64,000 nucleotides of DNA from an uncultured bacterium (GTDB taxonomy: Bacteria > Pseudomonadota > Gammaproteobacteria > Burkholderiales > Burkholderiaceae_C). Position 1 is the first letter of the stretch. Each line of letters starts with the position of its first letter. The stretch is taken from NCBI GenBank assembly GCA_903928495.1, contig CAIYQZ010000048.1:1-64000 (forward strand), in the 5' to 3' direction. The notes under the pieces were generated by a model that had not been told where the DNA came from, made no database searches, and saw only the letters and a program-made list of their open reading frames with translations. Of this stretch, positions 42,187 to 50,122 are shown piece by piece. A program made the translations under genes and the position numbers.

Positions 42187-44295
42187 TCAGATGGCCAAGG
42201 GGTCCACGTCGATGGCCCAGCGAATCAGCCCTTTGGCTTCGGGCAAGGCCCGGCACGCAGTCAAGGCGGTGTGCCAATGGGTCAGCACGTGTTGCAGCGC
42301 GGGGCGTGAGGTGCTTTCCAGCAGCATTTGCGCCCGTTCCACGTTGGCCACTCGCTGCATGGCCATGGGCACAGGCGGAAACAACGTGAGGTGTTCGGCC
42401 CCTTCCAGGGCCCGTGCGGCTTCGCGCGCCGCAGCCAGAAACGCCTGGGCTGCTTCCTGGGTGCGGGCCTCGGCGCGCAACAGAGCCTGGTAAACAAACG
42501 GGGGCAGTTGGGCGGCCTCGCGCTCTTCCAGTTGCTGGGCAGCAAACGCCGGGAAGTCGTGCTTTTTCAAGGCGGTGAACAACGAGTGCGTGGGATGCCA
42601 GGTTTGCACCCACAACTCGGCTCCGCTGCTCAGCGCAGCATCGCGCCCGGCACGGCCCCCGGCCTGCATCAGCAGCGAGAACATGCGCTCGGGTGCGCGG
42701 TAGTCGCTGGCAAACAAGGCGGCGTCGGCATTGAGCGCCGCCACCAGCGTGATCCGGCGAAAGTCATGCCCCTTGGCCACCATTTGGGTGCCCACCAACA
42801 CGTCCACCTCGCCGCTGTGCATGCGCTCGAGTTGTGCTTCCAGGCTGCCTTTGGTGCGGGTGCTGTCGGCGTCCATGCGGGCCACCCGCAGGGGCTGGCC
42901 GTCAGGCCGTTGCTGGCCCGACAGCAGGGCCGTGACCTGTTCTTCCAGTTGCTCGGTGCCCTTGCCCACAGGTGCGATGTCGAGGTTGCCGCACTCGGGG
43001 CAGGCGCGCGGCACACGTTCGGTCAGACCGCAGTGGTGGCAGCGCAGCGTGCGGTCGATCTTGTGGAACACCCGGAACGCGCTGCAACTGGGGCACTGGC
43101 TTTTCCAGCCACAGGCGTGGCATGCCAGCACGGGTGCATAGCCCCGGCGGTTGAGCAGCAGCAGGGCCTGTTCGCCGCGTTGGGCCCGTTCGATCAGCGC
43201 CGCCAAAAGGGCGGGGGCCAGCACGGTCCCTTTGGGCTGCTGCGCCATGTTGAGCAATCGCAGCGCAGGCAAGGCTCCGCCGCCCACGCGACTGGCCATG
43301 TCCAGTCGCAGGTAGCGGCCGGCAGTGGCCGCGTGCCAACTCTCCAGCGATGGCGTGGCCGAGCCCAGCACAACCTGGCAGTTGGCACCGTGCCGGGTGA
43401 CCAGGCGAGCGCGGTACACGGCCAGGTCCCGGGCGGAATGGCGGGCTCCGTCCTGGCTTTTGTAGCTGGGGTCGTGTTCTTCGTCGACGACGATCAGCCT
43501 GAGGTGCGGCAGGCTGGCCAGCACGGCCATGCGGGTGCCCAGCACGATGCGCGCGGCCCCGGTGTGCGCAGCCAGCCAGCTGGTGAGCCGTTGTGCCGGG
43601 GTCATGCCGCTGTGCAGAGCCACCACGGCGGCGGCACCATACAGCCGGGCAAACCGATGGGTGAACCGCTGCTGCAATTGGGGCGTGAGGTTGATTTCGG
43701 GCACCATCACCAGCACCTGTGCCAACGGGTCGGCGGCCAGCACCTTGTGGGCAGCTTGCAGGTACACCTCGGTTTTGCCACTGCCGGTCGAACCGAACAG
43801 CAAGACCGGCTGCGTGGCGGTCGCCAGTGCGGCAAGGGCGGCCACTTGCTCGGTGCTGAGGGCTGGGGCGGTGGTGTCTTCGTTCGGGAGGTCGGCCTCC
43901 GCCTGTGCAGGTTTCGCGGCTTTTTTCAGCCGTCGTTGCCACTGGTCTGGCTGCAGGTCGCGCAGTTGGGGGGGCAGGGCGGCCAGGGCCACTTCCCCCA
44001 GTGCGCGCTGGTAATACTGCGCTGCAAACAGCACCAACTCGCGCCACTCGGCATTCAGCGGTGATATGCCCGACAGTACGCTGGATACGGCGCGGGCTTG
44101 CTCGCACGCGAGGTCAGCCGGGGGCTGCGTGGGGCATTCCCACACCACCCCCAGCAAGTCGCGTTTGCCCAAAGGGACGCGCACCAGAGTGCCGGGGGCG
44201 AGTGCGTCGGGGCTGGTGTAGGTCAGGCAGTCGGCCAGCGAGCTGTGTGCTGGGGTGGGCACAACCACGGACGGCCAGTGTTGCTCAGTTGCCAT
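42187..44295 (-). CDS. priA: Primosomal protein N' (replication restart helicase PriA)
   Basis: Recognises stalled forks and reloads the replisome. The 702-residue protein has an N-terminal DNA-binding domain, Walker A FGSTGSGKTEVYLQA, VMVPEINLTPQL, VVDEEHDPSYKSQDG (DEAH-like), and eight zinc cysteines in CHACGWKSQCPSC and CHHCGLTERVPRACPEC. C-terminal helicase motifs include GTQMVAKGHDF and GRAGRDA. It lies downstream of hemE on the minus strand behind a 348-bp gap with a DnaA-box-like site. Confidence 0.95.
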   Translation of the reverse strand: MATEQHWPSVVVPTPAHSSLADCLTYTSPDALAPGTLVRVPLGKRDLLGVVWECPTQPPADLACEQARAVSSVLSGISPLNAEWRELVLFAAQYYQRALGEVALAALPPQLRDLQPDQWQRRLKKAAKPAQAEADLPNEDTTAPALSTEQVAALAALATATQPVLLFGSTGSGKTEVYLQAAHKVLAADPLAQVLVMVPEINLTPQLQQRFTHRFARLYGAAAVVALHSGMTPAQRLTSWLAAHTGAARIVLGTRMAVLASLPHLRLIVVDEEHDPSYKSQDGARHSARDLAVYRARLVTRHGANCQVVLGSATPSLESWHAATAGRYLRLDMASRVGGGALPALRLLNMAQQPKGTVLAPALLAALIERAQRGEQALLLLNRRGYAPVLACHACGWKSQCPSCSAFRVFHKIDRTLRCHHCGLTERVPRACPECGNLDIAPVGKGTEQLEEQVTALLSGQQRPDGQPLRVARMDADSTRTKGSLEAQLERMHSGEVDVLVGTQMVAKGHDFRRITLVAALNADAALFASDYRAPERMFSLLMQAGGRAGRDAALSSGAELWVQTWHPTHSLFTALKKHDFPAFAAQQLEEREAAQLPPFVYQALLRAEARTQEAAQAFLAAAREAARALEGAEHLTLFPPVPMAMQRVANVERAQMLLESTSRPALQHVLTHWHTALTACRALPEAKGLIRWAIDVDPLAI

Positions 44296-44371
44296 GGTTT
44301 TTTGACGCCGAACGGCGAAAGTGTCCGTAAGTCATTGATTTGTCATCGTTTCCGCGGTCATCCAGAGTTTC

Positions 44372-44380
44372 TGTGGATAA
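44372..44380. promoter_or_regulatory. DnaA-box-like site upstream of priA
   Basis: TGTGGATAA, the reverse of the consensus DnaA box TTATCCACA, lies 77 bp before the priA start. A one-mismatch relative TGTGTATAA is at 44560-44568. Two boxes are too few for an origin, but DnaA control of priA is possible. Confidence 0.35.
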
Positions 44381-44492
44381 CTTTGTGGACAGGGTGTCAA
44401 AACGCCTCCCGAAGCCAGAGAAATCAAGGGTTTCATCAGTTTGCCCACGAAAGAGGCACTCTGTCGAATCCTATAAAAATCAACAACTTACG

Positions 44493-44515
44493 ATCGCTAG
44501 GTCTTTGATAGCGAT
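44493..44515. promoter_or_regulatory. Inverted repeat in the hemE-priA gap
   Basis: ATCGCTA (44493-44499) and TAGCGAT (44509-44515) are perfect arms nine bases apart. It sits about 200 bp upstream of priA, where an operator would be expected. The rest of the 44296-44643 gap holds the DnaA-box-like site and the hemE terminator; no small ORF is convincing. Confidence 0.35.
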
Positions 44516-44591
44516 TCAGGTTCCGCGTGAGCCAGTGTGGTGCACTGACCTAGGGTTTTTGTGTATAACCCAGCGCCCAAAAACCGGAAAA

Positions 44592-44632
44592 CCCCCGATT
44601 TTTGTGCTACGGAGGCACTCTGGCATCGGGGG
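44592..44632 (-). terminator. Intrinsic terminator of hemE
   Basis: Perfect 8-bp stem CCCCCGAT (44592-44599) with ATCGGGGG (44625-44632); the loop holds a smaller GTGC/GCAC hairpin. Read on the minus strand, the stem is followed by a T-rich stretch. It begins 11 bp after the hemE stop. Confidence 0.6.
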
Positions 44633-44643
44633 CAGCCCATTTC

Positions 44644-45756
44644 TCAGCCTTTGTGGCGCAAGTGGCGAGAGTGGCTGTGCACGGCTTCCACCAAGGCGGC
44701 CACGCTGTCGGGCGGTGTGAATTGGCTGATGCCGTGGCCCAGGTTGAAAATGTGGGTCGGGCCGGTGGTGCTGCGGTCGGTGTGGGGAATACCGAAGCTG
44801 TCGAGCACGCGTTTGGCTTCTGCCTCAATTTGGGTGGCGGATGCAAACAGCACGTTGGGGTCCAGATTGCCTTGCAGGGCCTTGCCGGGGCCACCCACGT
44901 CTCCGCCCACCTGGGCGCGGGCCTTGGCTAGGTTGACCGTCCAGTCCACGCCCAACACGTCACAGGGCAGGCTGTTCATTTCGTTCAGCCACAGGCCACC
45001 GCCCTTGGTGAACACGATGCTGGGGATGCGCTGGCCGTTCTTTTCGGTTTGCAGTTGGTCAAGCACCCTGCGGGTGTAGGCCATGCTGAATGATTGGAAG
45101 TTGCCATCGGCCAGCACGCCGCCCCAGCTGTCGAACACCATCACCGCTTGCGCTCCGGCATCGATCTGTGCGTTCAAATACTGCGCCACGGCATCGGCGT
45201 TGATGGCCAGGATGCGGTGCATCAGGTCGGGGCGGCTGTACATCAGGCTTTTGACGGCCCGGTAGTCGTCCGAGCCGCCGCCTTCCACCATGTAGCAGGC
45301 CAGCGTCCAGGGGCTGCCCGAAAAGCCGATGAGTGGCAAACGGCCGTTCAGCGCCTTGCGAATGCTGGTCACTGCGTCGAACACATAGCGCAGCTTGTCC
45401 ATGTCGGGCACGGCCAGCGCGTCCACAGCGGCTTCGTCGCGCACGTTCTTGGCAAACCTGGGGCCTTCGCCGGCGGCAAACGTCAGTCCCAAGCCCATGG
45501 CGTCTGGCACGGTCAGGATGTCGCTGAACAGAATGGCTGCGTCCAGCGGATAACGCTCCAGCGGTTGCAGCGTCACTTCAGTGGCGTAGTCCACGTTGGT
45601 GGCCAGCCCCATGAAACTGCCCGCTTTGGCCCGGGTGGCGCAGTACTCGGGCAAGTAGCGGCCAGCCTGCCGCATCAGCCACAAGGGGGTGTGATCGGTG
45701 GCCTGGCGAAGGCACGCGCGCAGAAAGGTGTCGTTTTTCAGGGGGGCGAAGCTCAT
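44644..45756 (-). CDS. hemE: Uroporphyrinogen decarboxylase
   Basis: Decarboxylates uroporphyrinogen III to coproporphyrinogen III in haem synthesis; cytoplasmic, 370 residues. The N-terminal [15 protein letters not shown] is the family signature, [14 protein letters not shown] holds the catalytic Asp, and [16 protein letters not shown] is the second signature. Follows the DsbD-like gene by 53 bp on the same strand; read-through is possible. Confidence 0.96.
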   Translation of the reverse strand: MSFAPLKNDTFLRACLRQATDHTPLWLMRQAGRYLPEYCATRAKAGSFMGLATNVDYATEVTLQPLERYPLDAAILFSDILTVPDAMGLGLTFAAGEGPRFAKNVRDEAAVDALAVPDMDKLRYVFDAVTSIRKALNGRLPLIGFSGSPWTLACYMVEGGGSDDYRAVKSLMYSRPDLMHRILAINADAVAQYLNAQIDAGAQAVMVFDSWGGVLADGNFQSFSMAYTRRVLDQLQTEKNGQRIPSIVFTKGGGLWLNEMNSLPCDVLGVDWTVNLAKARAQVGGDVGGPGKALQGNLDPNVLFASATQIEAEAKRVLDSFGIPHTDRSTTGPTHIFNLGHGISQFTPPDSVAALVEAVHSHSRHLRHKG

Positions 45757-45809
45757 GGTCGGGGAGGTGTGGCAATGAAGTTCTGATTATGTGCGTCTGA
45801 ATGCTGGCT

Positions 45810-48056
45810 TCACGGTTGGGCCAGCGCGCGCCTGACTTCGTCCACCCCCAGCACCTCGGACAGCACGAGGGGTGCTTGCCCGGGGCGGTGGAGCGCATAG
45901 GTGGGCACACCGTTGCGCCCAAGGCTTGCCAATGAAGCCGTAACGGCCGGGTCTCGCCGGGTCCAATCGGCGCGCAGCAGCGCCACGTTCCGCGCGGCAA
46001 AGTCTGCGAGCACATCGGGGTGGCTGAGGGTGGTGCGCTTGTTGTATTGGCAGGTGACGCACCAGGCCGCCGTGTAGTCGACGAAAACCGTGCGGCCTGC
46101 GCGGGTCAGTTCACCCATCGTTTCCGGGCTCCATGCTTGCCAGGCCACCGGCGCACCAGAGCTGCTGGTGGAATTGCTCTGTGTCAAAGGGGTGTCTGGG
46201 TCTGCAATGACCAGCGGACCCAGGGCTTGCACCAGTGCCAGCAAACCGACGCCTGTGGCCGCAGTCAACCAGGTGCGTGAGCGGCCGCTCAAGCCCCAGG
46301 ACCACACCAGCATGGCGAGCATCACCAGCAACGAGAGCAGGGCTGCTGCACCGTTGATGCCGCTTTGTTGCCCCAGAACCCACAGCAGCCATACCACGGT
46401 ACCGAACATGGGAAACGCCATGACCTGTTTGAATGTGTTCATCCAGGCACCCGGGCGTGGCAGCGCATGTGCCACAGCGGGAATCCAACTGGCCAGCAGG
46501 TAAGGTGCGGCCATGCCCAATCCGATGGCTGCGAAGACTGACAGCGCCTGAGGAGCAGGCAGCCCGACGGCCAAACCGAGTGACGCCCCCATGAAAGGCG
46601 CGGTGCAGGGTGATGCCACGGCCGTGGCCAACACACCGGTCAGAAACGAGTCGACGGTGGGATTTTTGGCCTGCAAACTTGCGATGGAACTGGGCAGCAA
46701 GCTGCCGAACTCGAACAGGCCCGCCAAATTCAGGCCGATCAGCGTGAAGAGCACGGCCAGGGCTGCGACCACGGCCGGACTTTGCAACTGGAAGCCCCAG
46801 CCCAATTGCTCCCCGGCTGCGCGCAAAGCCACCAGTATTCCGCCCAAAGCCGCAAAAGACAGCACCACGCCCAGTGTGTAGGCCAGGCCCGAAGCGCGGT
46901 GGCGGGCGCGAACCTGTGCCGCGACTGCCGGGTCCTTGGGGTCGCCATGCTGGGTGAATGCCAGCACTTTGATGGCCAGCACCGGGAACACACACGGCAT
47001 GAGGTTCAGGATGAGACCGCCCAGAAATGCGCCCAGCAGCGCTGCCAGCAGACCGCCGCTGTCAGCGGCAGCTTGGGCTGGCGAAGGCTCGGCCGCGTTC
47101 TTCTCTAGGGCGGCAGCCAGTGCGGGGTTCAATCCATCGGGCATGGGTTGGGCCGCGGGCCATGCACCACCCACGGGCAATGCGAGTTTCACGCCAGCCT
47201 CAGCAGCCTGTCCATGCGCCAGGCCCTCGTTGTGGGCAATCACCACAGCCAATTGCGCAGGAGACTCGGTGCGCATGGCAGCCAGTGGCATCCGGGCCGT
47301 CCAGCCTGCGTCCGACCAACTCTGGGTCCAGGCAGCGCCAGGCTCGATGATGTTGGGCATTTCAGGAAACACCGTCAGCGTCTTGCCACGCCAGGCGCTG
47401 GGCAATGCGTCAGAAAAAAAGGATATGAATTGACCTTCAACGCTTGATTTGTTTGATTTTTCAGCTATTGATTTGGGCGCTCTGTCATCGGTGGCCTCGA
47501 AGGCCATGCCGTGCATGCCGGTCGGGTTGATGGCTGACAGTCGGGTGTTGAATTCGCCTTCCTCGGGAATGCACTCAGTGCGGCATGCCAGCCAGGATGC
47601 TTTGAGGGATATGTCTAGTGTGTTGCTGCGCCAGTCAAGGGGCAGCGTGATAGAAACAGGCAGCAATACCTCTCCGTCATAGCCAAAATTGGCCAGAGGT
47701 CCCAGAGGAAACTTTTTAGGGGTGGGCCATGCAATGTCGCTGACCACCACGCCTGGCGGGGTTTTCCACTCGAACTGAGTCGGCAGACCCGAGTCTCCCG
47801 GGTTTTTCCAGTAGGTGTGCCAGTCTTTGGCGTGCTTGAGTTGCAGGCCGGCGCGCACAGTTTGCCCCGCCATCAGACCCTGGGGCGCATGGACCAGCAA
47901 CTCTGCACGCACTTGATCACTTTGCACCACGGGCGCGGCATTGAGTACATCGAGGGCCCACGCCTGGTTCGCTACCAACCCAAGGCATGCCAGTGCAGCC
48001 CTGAGTGACAGGGGCTTCAGCCAGTGAAGAGGACGGAAAACAGGTTTCTGGGCCAT
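45810..48056 (-). CDS. DsbD-family thiol:disulfide interchange protein
   Basis: Carries reducing power across the inner membrane. The 748-residue protein has a signal peptide (LRAALACLGLVANQAWA), a periplasmic N-terminal domain with CRTEC, about eight membrane helices starting at LGAFLGGLILNLMPCVFP (redox Cys), the second membrane Cys in ASPCTAPFMG, and a C-terminal thioredoxin domain with AAWCVTCQYNK. The long N-terminal domain suggests the ScsB-like branch rather than E. coli DsbD. Start ATG 48056; the frame continues upstream into the shared promoter. A dispersed repeat copy inside the gene encodes the Lys/Ser-rich linker around residues 197-206. Confidence 0.9.
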   Translation of the reverse strand: MAQKPVFRPLHWLKPLSLRAALACLGLVANQAWALDVLNAAPVVQSDQVRAELLVHAPQGLMAGQTVRAGLQLKHAKDWHTYWKNPGDSGLPTQFEWKTPPGVVVSDIAWPTPKKFPLGPLANFGYDGEVLLPVSITLPLDWRSNTLDISLKASWLACRTECIPEEGEFNTRLSAINPTGMHGMAFEATDDRAPKSIAEKSNKSSVEGQFISFFSDALPSAWRGKTLTVFPEMPNIIEPGAAWTQSWSDAGWTARMPLAAMRTESPAQLAVVIAHNEGLAHGQAAEAGVKLALPVGGAWPAAQPMPDGLNPALAAALEKNAAEPSPAQAAADSGGLLAALLGAFLGGLILNLMPCVFPVLAIKVLAFTQHGDPKDPAVAAQVRARHRASGLAYTLGVVLSFAALGGILVALRAAGEQLGWGFQLQSPAVVAALAVLFTLIGLNLAGLFEFGSLLPSSIASLQAKNPTVDSFLTGVLATAVASPCTAPFMGASLGLAVGLPAPQALSVFAAIGLGMAAPYLLASWIPAVAHALPRPGAWMNTFKQVMAFPMFGTVVWLLWVLGQQSGINGAAALLSLLVMLAMLVWSWGLSGRSRTWLTAATGVGLLALVQALGPLVIADPDTPLTQSNSTSSSGAPVAWQAWSPETMGELTRAGRTVFVDYTAAWCVTCQYNKRTTLSHPDVLADFAARNVALLRADWTRRDPAVTASLASLGRNGVPTYALHRPGQAPLVLSEVLGVDEVRRALAQP
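47441..47467 (-). repeat. Dispersed repeat core inside the DsbD-family gene
   Basis: On the coding (minus) strand: TAGCT, 15 bases, TCAAGCG, in a locally AT-rich stretch unlike the rest of the gene. It is in frame and lies in a non-conserved part of the periplasmic domain. Confidence 0.6.
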
Positions 48057-48201
48057 GGGGCGAAAGTCCAAAATGATCTGGGAATGACAGGTCGAGCAGT
48101 GAGCATACCCGCCACGGTATCTGGTGCCTGGAGTTGGCGTTTCAGGTGTCCTGTTGGGCTTTGCACACAAAAACAACATGAGGGGACAAACGTTCACACG
48201 C

Positions 48202-48231
48202 TTGCTTGCTTTGAAGGCTTGGTGCTATATA
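48202..48231 (+). promoter_or_regulatory. Promoter candidate for the cellulose operon
   Basis: TTGCTT at 48202-48207, 18 bp, TATATA at 48226-48231, about 50 bp before the bcsD ATG at 48281. The remainder of the 48057-48280 divergent gap must also carry the dsbD-type promoter, which I could not place. Confidence 0.45.
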
Positions 48232-48280
48232 ACGGCCTGTGCAATCGGCACAATCTGCGCTCGACCCATCCTGCAACACC

Positions 48281-48760
48281 ATGCACTCCAACGACACTCC
48301 TACTGACGATACAGAGCTTCTCCAGCACCTGGCTGTGGAGCGCATTGCGCCGCAGTGGGCCGATTTTCTGGGATTGCTCGGTGCTGAGTTGGCTTTGCAG
48401 TTGACATCGGAAGAACTCCGACACCTTCTGGTGCGCTTGGGTTCCCGTTTTGCCGAAAACAATCCATTGGGGCCATGTGCCGATGTGCAGGAGTTGCAGG
48501 CCGCAATGAACCGTGTATGGGGTATGCGGCAATGGGGTTTTGCGGCGGTTTCTGACCTCGGGCAGCATTTGCAGGTCACTCACAGGGCGAGTCCCTTGCC
48601 AGCGGCCTTGCAGGTGGATGCTGAGGTCGCAGGTGGTTACCTCGAAGGTGTGTACGCCGTCTGGTTACGGGCTGCAGGGGCTCCGCCGGAACTGTCGCTC
48701 CAGCAAATGGCTGCATCGGGCCTGCCCATGCACATGGTGTTTGAATTGACCGCGCGCTGA
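48281..48760 (+). CDS. bcsD: Cellulose synthase accessory subunit BcsD
   Basis: A 159-residue protein that resembles BcsD, the periplasmic or cytoplasmic ring protein that helps align crystalline cellulose strands in Komagataeibacter. Supporting segments: NPLGPCADVQELQAAMNRVW, QWGFAAVSDLG and GGYLEGVYAVWLRAAGA. In Komagataeibacter bcsD follows bcsC; here it is the first gene, before bcsP. ATG 48281 gives the family length; an upstream in-frame start at 48239 overlaps the promoter area. BcsD normally goes with ordered cellulose fibrils. Match judged by eye only. Confidence 0.75.
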   Translation: MHSNDTPTDDTELLQHLAVERIAPQWADFLGLLGAELALQLTSEELRHLLVRLGSRFAENNPLGPCADVQELQAAMNRVWGMRQWGFAAVSDLGQHLQVTHRASPLPAALQVDAEVAGGYLEGVYAVWLRAAGAPPELSLQQMAASGLPMHMVFELTAR

Positions 48761-48794
48761 CACGCTGCAGCGCCACACTCTGCAGAGAAACACC

Positions 48795-49334
48795 ATGTCC
48801 AAATCGGAAGACATCAATACCCTGTTCCGCCGGTTTGGCGGCAACGCAGACACCTATCAGGAAATCGTGGCAGCCGATCACGCGCAGGCAGCGGAGCAGC
48901 ACTGGCCCATGTTGGGTCAGATTCGCCCGCTGTCCCATGCTGAGGCACCTTCTGCTCGACGCAACGTGCCGGCGGGTGAGCGAATGGCGCAAGTTGAAGT
49001 GGTCATCTACAAAAGCGTTCCCCAGGTCGTCTATTTGCCAGCCGAGCCAGTGCCGCCGCCCCAGGTGCCTGTTGCAGCTGAGGTTGCCGAGGTGCATTCA
49101 TCGGTACCAGCGTCAGAGCCAGAGCCCGCAGGCCTGACCGTTGTTGACATGCCCATTGAGCCACCCCCTCCCTTGGTGCAGCCTGTTGAGGTGGCCAAAG
49201 AGGTGGTGCCGTCGTTGGCTGCGATGGCTTCCCATGCGGACCTCAAAAGCATGTTCGACCGCATGTTGCCGGCGGCGTCGCGGCCGGAGCCATCGGTCGC
49301 CGCCAGCCCACTCAAGAGGTTGATCAAGTGGTAA
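48795..49334 (+). CDS. bcsP: BcsP-like cellulose biosynthesis protein
   Basis: A 179-residue proline-rich protein. The N-terminal DINTLFRRFGGNADTYQEI is typical of BcsP/BcsR-type small proteins encoded just before bcsQ. The middle (~70-150) is Pro/Val/Glu-rich and probably disordered; the last residues (SPLKRLIKW) are basic. It overlaps bcsQ by 7 bp. Role is thought to be regulatory or in localising synthase, with BcsQ. Confidence 0.7.
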   Translation: MSKSEDINTLFRRFGGNADTYQEIVAADHAQAAEQHWPMLGQIRPLSHAEAPSARRNVPAGERMAQVEVVIYKSVPQVVYLPAEPVPPPQVPVAAEVAEVHSSVPASEPEPAGLTVVDMPIEPPPPLVQPVEVAKEVVPSLAAMASHADLKSMFDRMLPAASRPEPSVAASPLKRLIKW

Positions 49335-50122
49335 TCCTGTCCATTGTTTCAGCCAAGGGTGGCGTTGGTAAAACCACGCTGGCGGCCAATATCGCCTTGG
49401 CGCTGGCCCAGTCCCGCAGCGTTGTGGCTGTCGATCTCGATCCGCAAAATGCCTTGCGTTTGCATCTCGGGGTTGCGCCGCATGACATCGATGGCGTCGG
49501 TCGGGCCACGCTGGAGGCTCGTCCTTGGTCGTCGGCCGCGTTCAAATCTTCAACCCCCTCGCTTCAGGTCGTGCCTTACGGCGAATTGAACGAGGGGGAC
49601 CGCGACGCTTTTGAGGTCCACCTGTCTTCTCACCCCGATTGGCTTGTCAAAGGGCTGCAAGGGTTGGGTTTGCGCGACACCGATGTGGTGGTGATCGACA
49701 CACCGCCCGGCCCCTCCCTGTATCAACAGCAGGTGCTGCGTGCCGCGCATTTTGTGTTGGCGGTGGTGCATGCAGATGCAGCCTCGTACGCCACGATTCC
49801 CGCGATGGAAAGCCTGTTGGAGCGCTACTGTGCCAACCGCGACGGCTGTCTTGGGTCAGCGTACCTCATCAATAACATGAATGTGGGCAGTGCATTGTCT
49901 CGTGACGTCGTGCGGGTCATCCGTGCGGGGCTGGGCGACCGTGTGGTGCCTGGTGTCGTCCACCAGGACGAGTCGGTTCGGGAGGCGCTGGCATTTGATC
50001 AGTTGGTGTTGCAGTACGCCCCCCACAGCGAGGCTTCCAGCGACATTGCCCAGGTCGTGCGCTGGCTCAATCAGCGCCTTCAACCTGCCTTTGCATCCAG
50101 ACCGCAGGTGACCCGCGCATGA
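49328..50122 (+). CDS. bcsQ: Cellulose biosynthesis ParA/MinD-like ATPase BcsQ
   Basis: A 264-residue P-loop ATPase of the MinD/ParA class with deviant Walker A SAKGGVGKTTLAANIALAL, VAVDLDPQNAL, and VVIDTPPGPS (Walker B). BcsQ helps place the cellulose synthase, often at a pole. Start is GTG 49328, overlapping bcsP; the stop overlaps bcsA by ATGA, so translation is coupled. Confidence 0.92.
   Translation: MVILSIVSAKGGVGKTTLAANIALALAQSRSVVAVDLDPQNALRLHLGVAPHDIDGVGRATLEARPWSSAAFKSSTPSLQVVPYGELNEGDRDAFEVHLSSHPDWLVKGLQGLGLRDTDVVVIDTPPGPSLYQQQVLRAAHFVLAVVHADAASYATIPAMESLLERYCANRDGCLGSAYLINNMNVGSALSRDVVRVIRAGLGDRVVPGVVHQDESVREALAFDQLVLQYAPHSEASSDIAQVVRWLNQRLQPAFASRPQVTRA

Noticed and set aside
42328-44064. 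578-residue plus-strand frame opposite priA
   Set aside because: Shadow of PriA, whose zinc and helicase motifs are intact on the other strand.
44372-44568. Possible replication origin near hemE/priA
   Set aside because: Only one consensus and one near-consensus DnaA box, no AT-rich unwinding stretch and no dnaA or parAB genes nearby.
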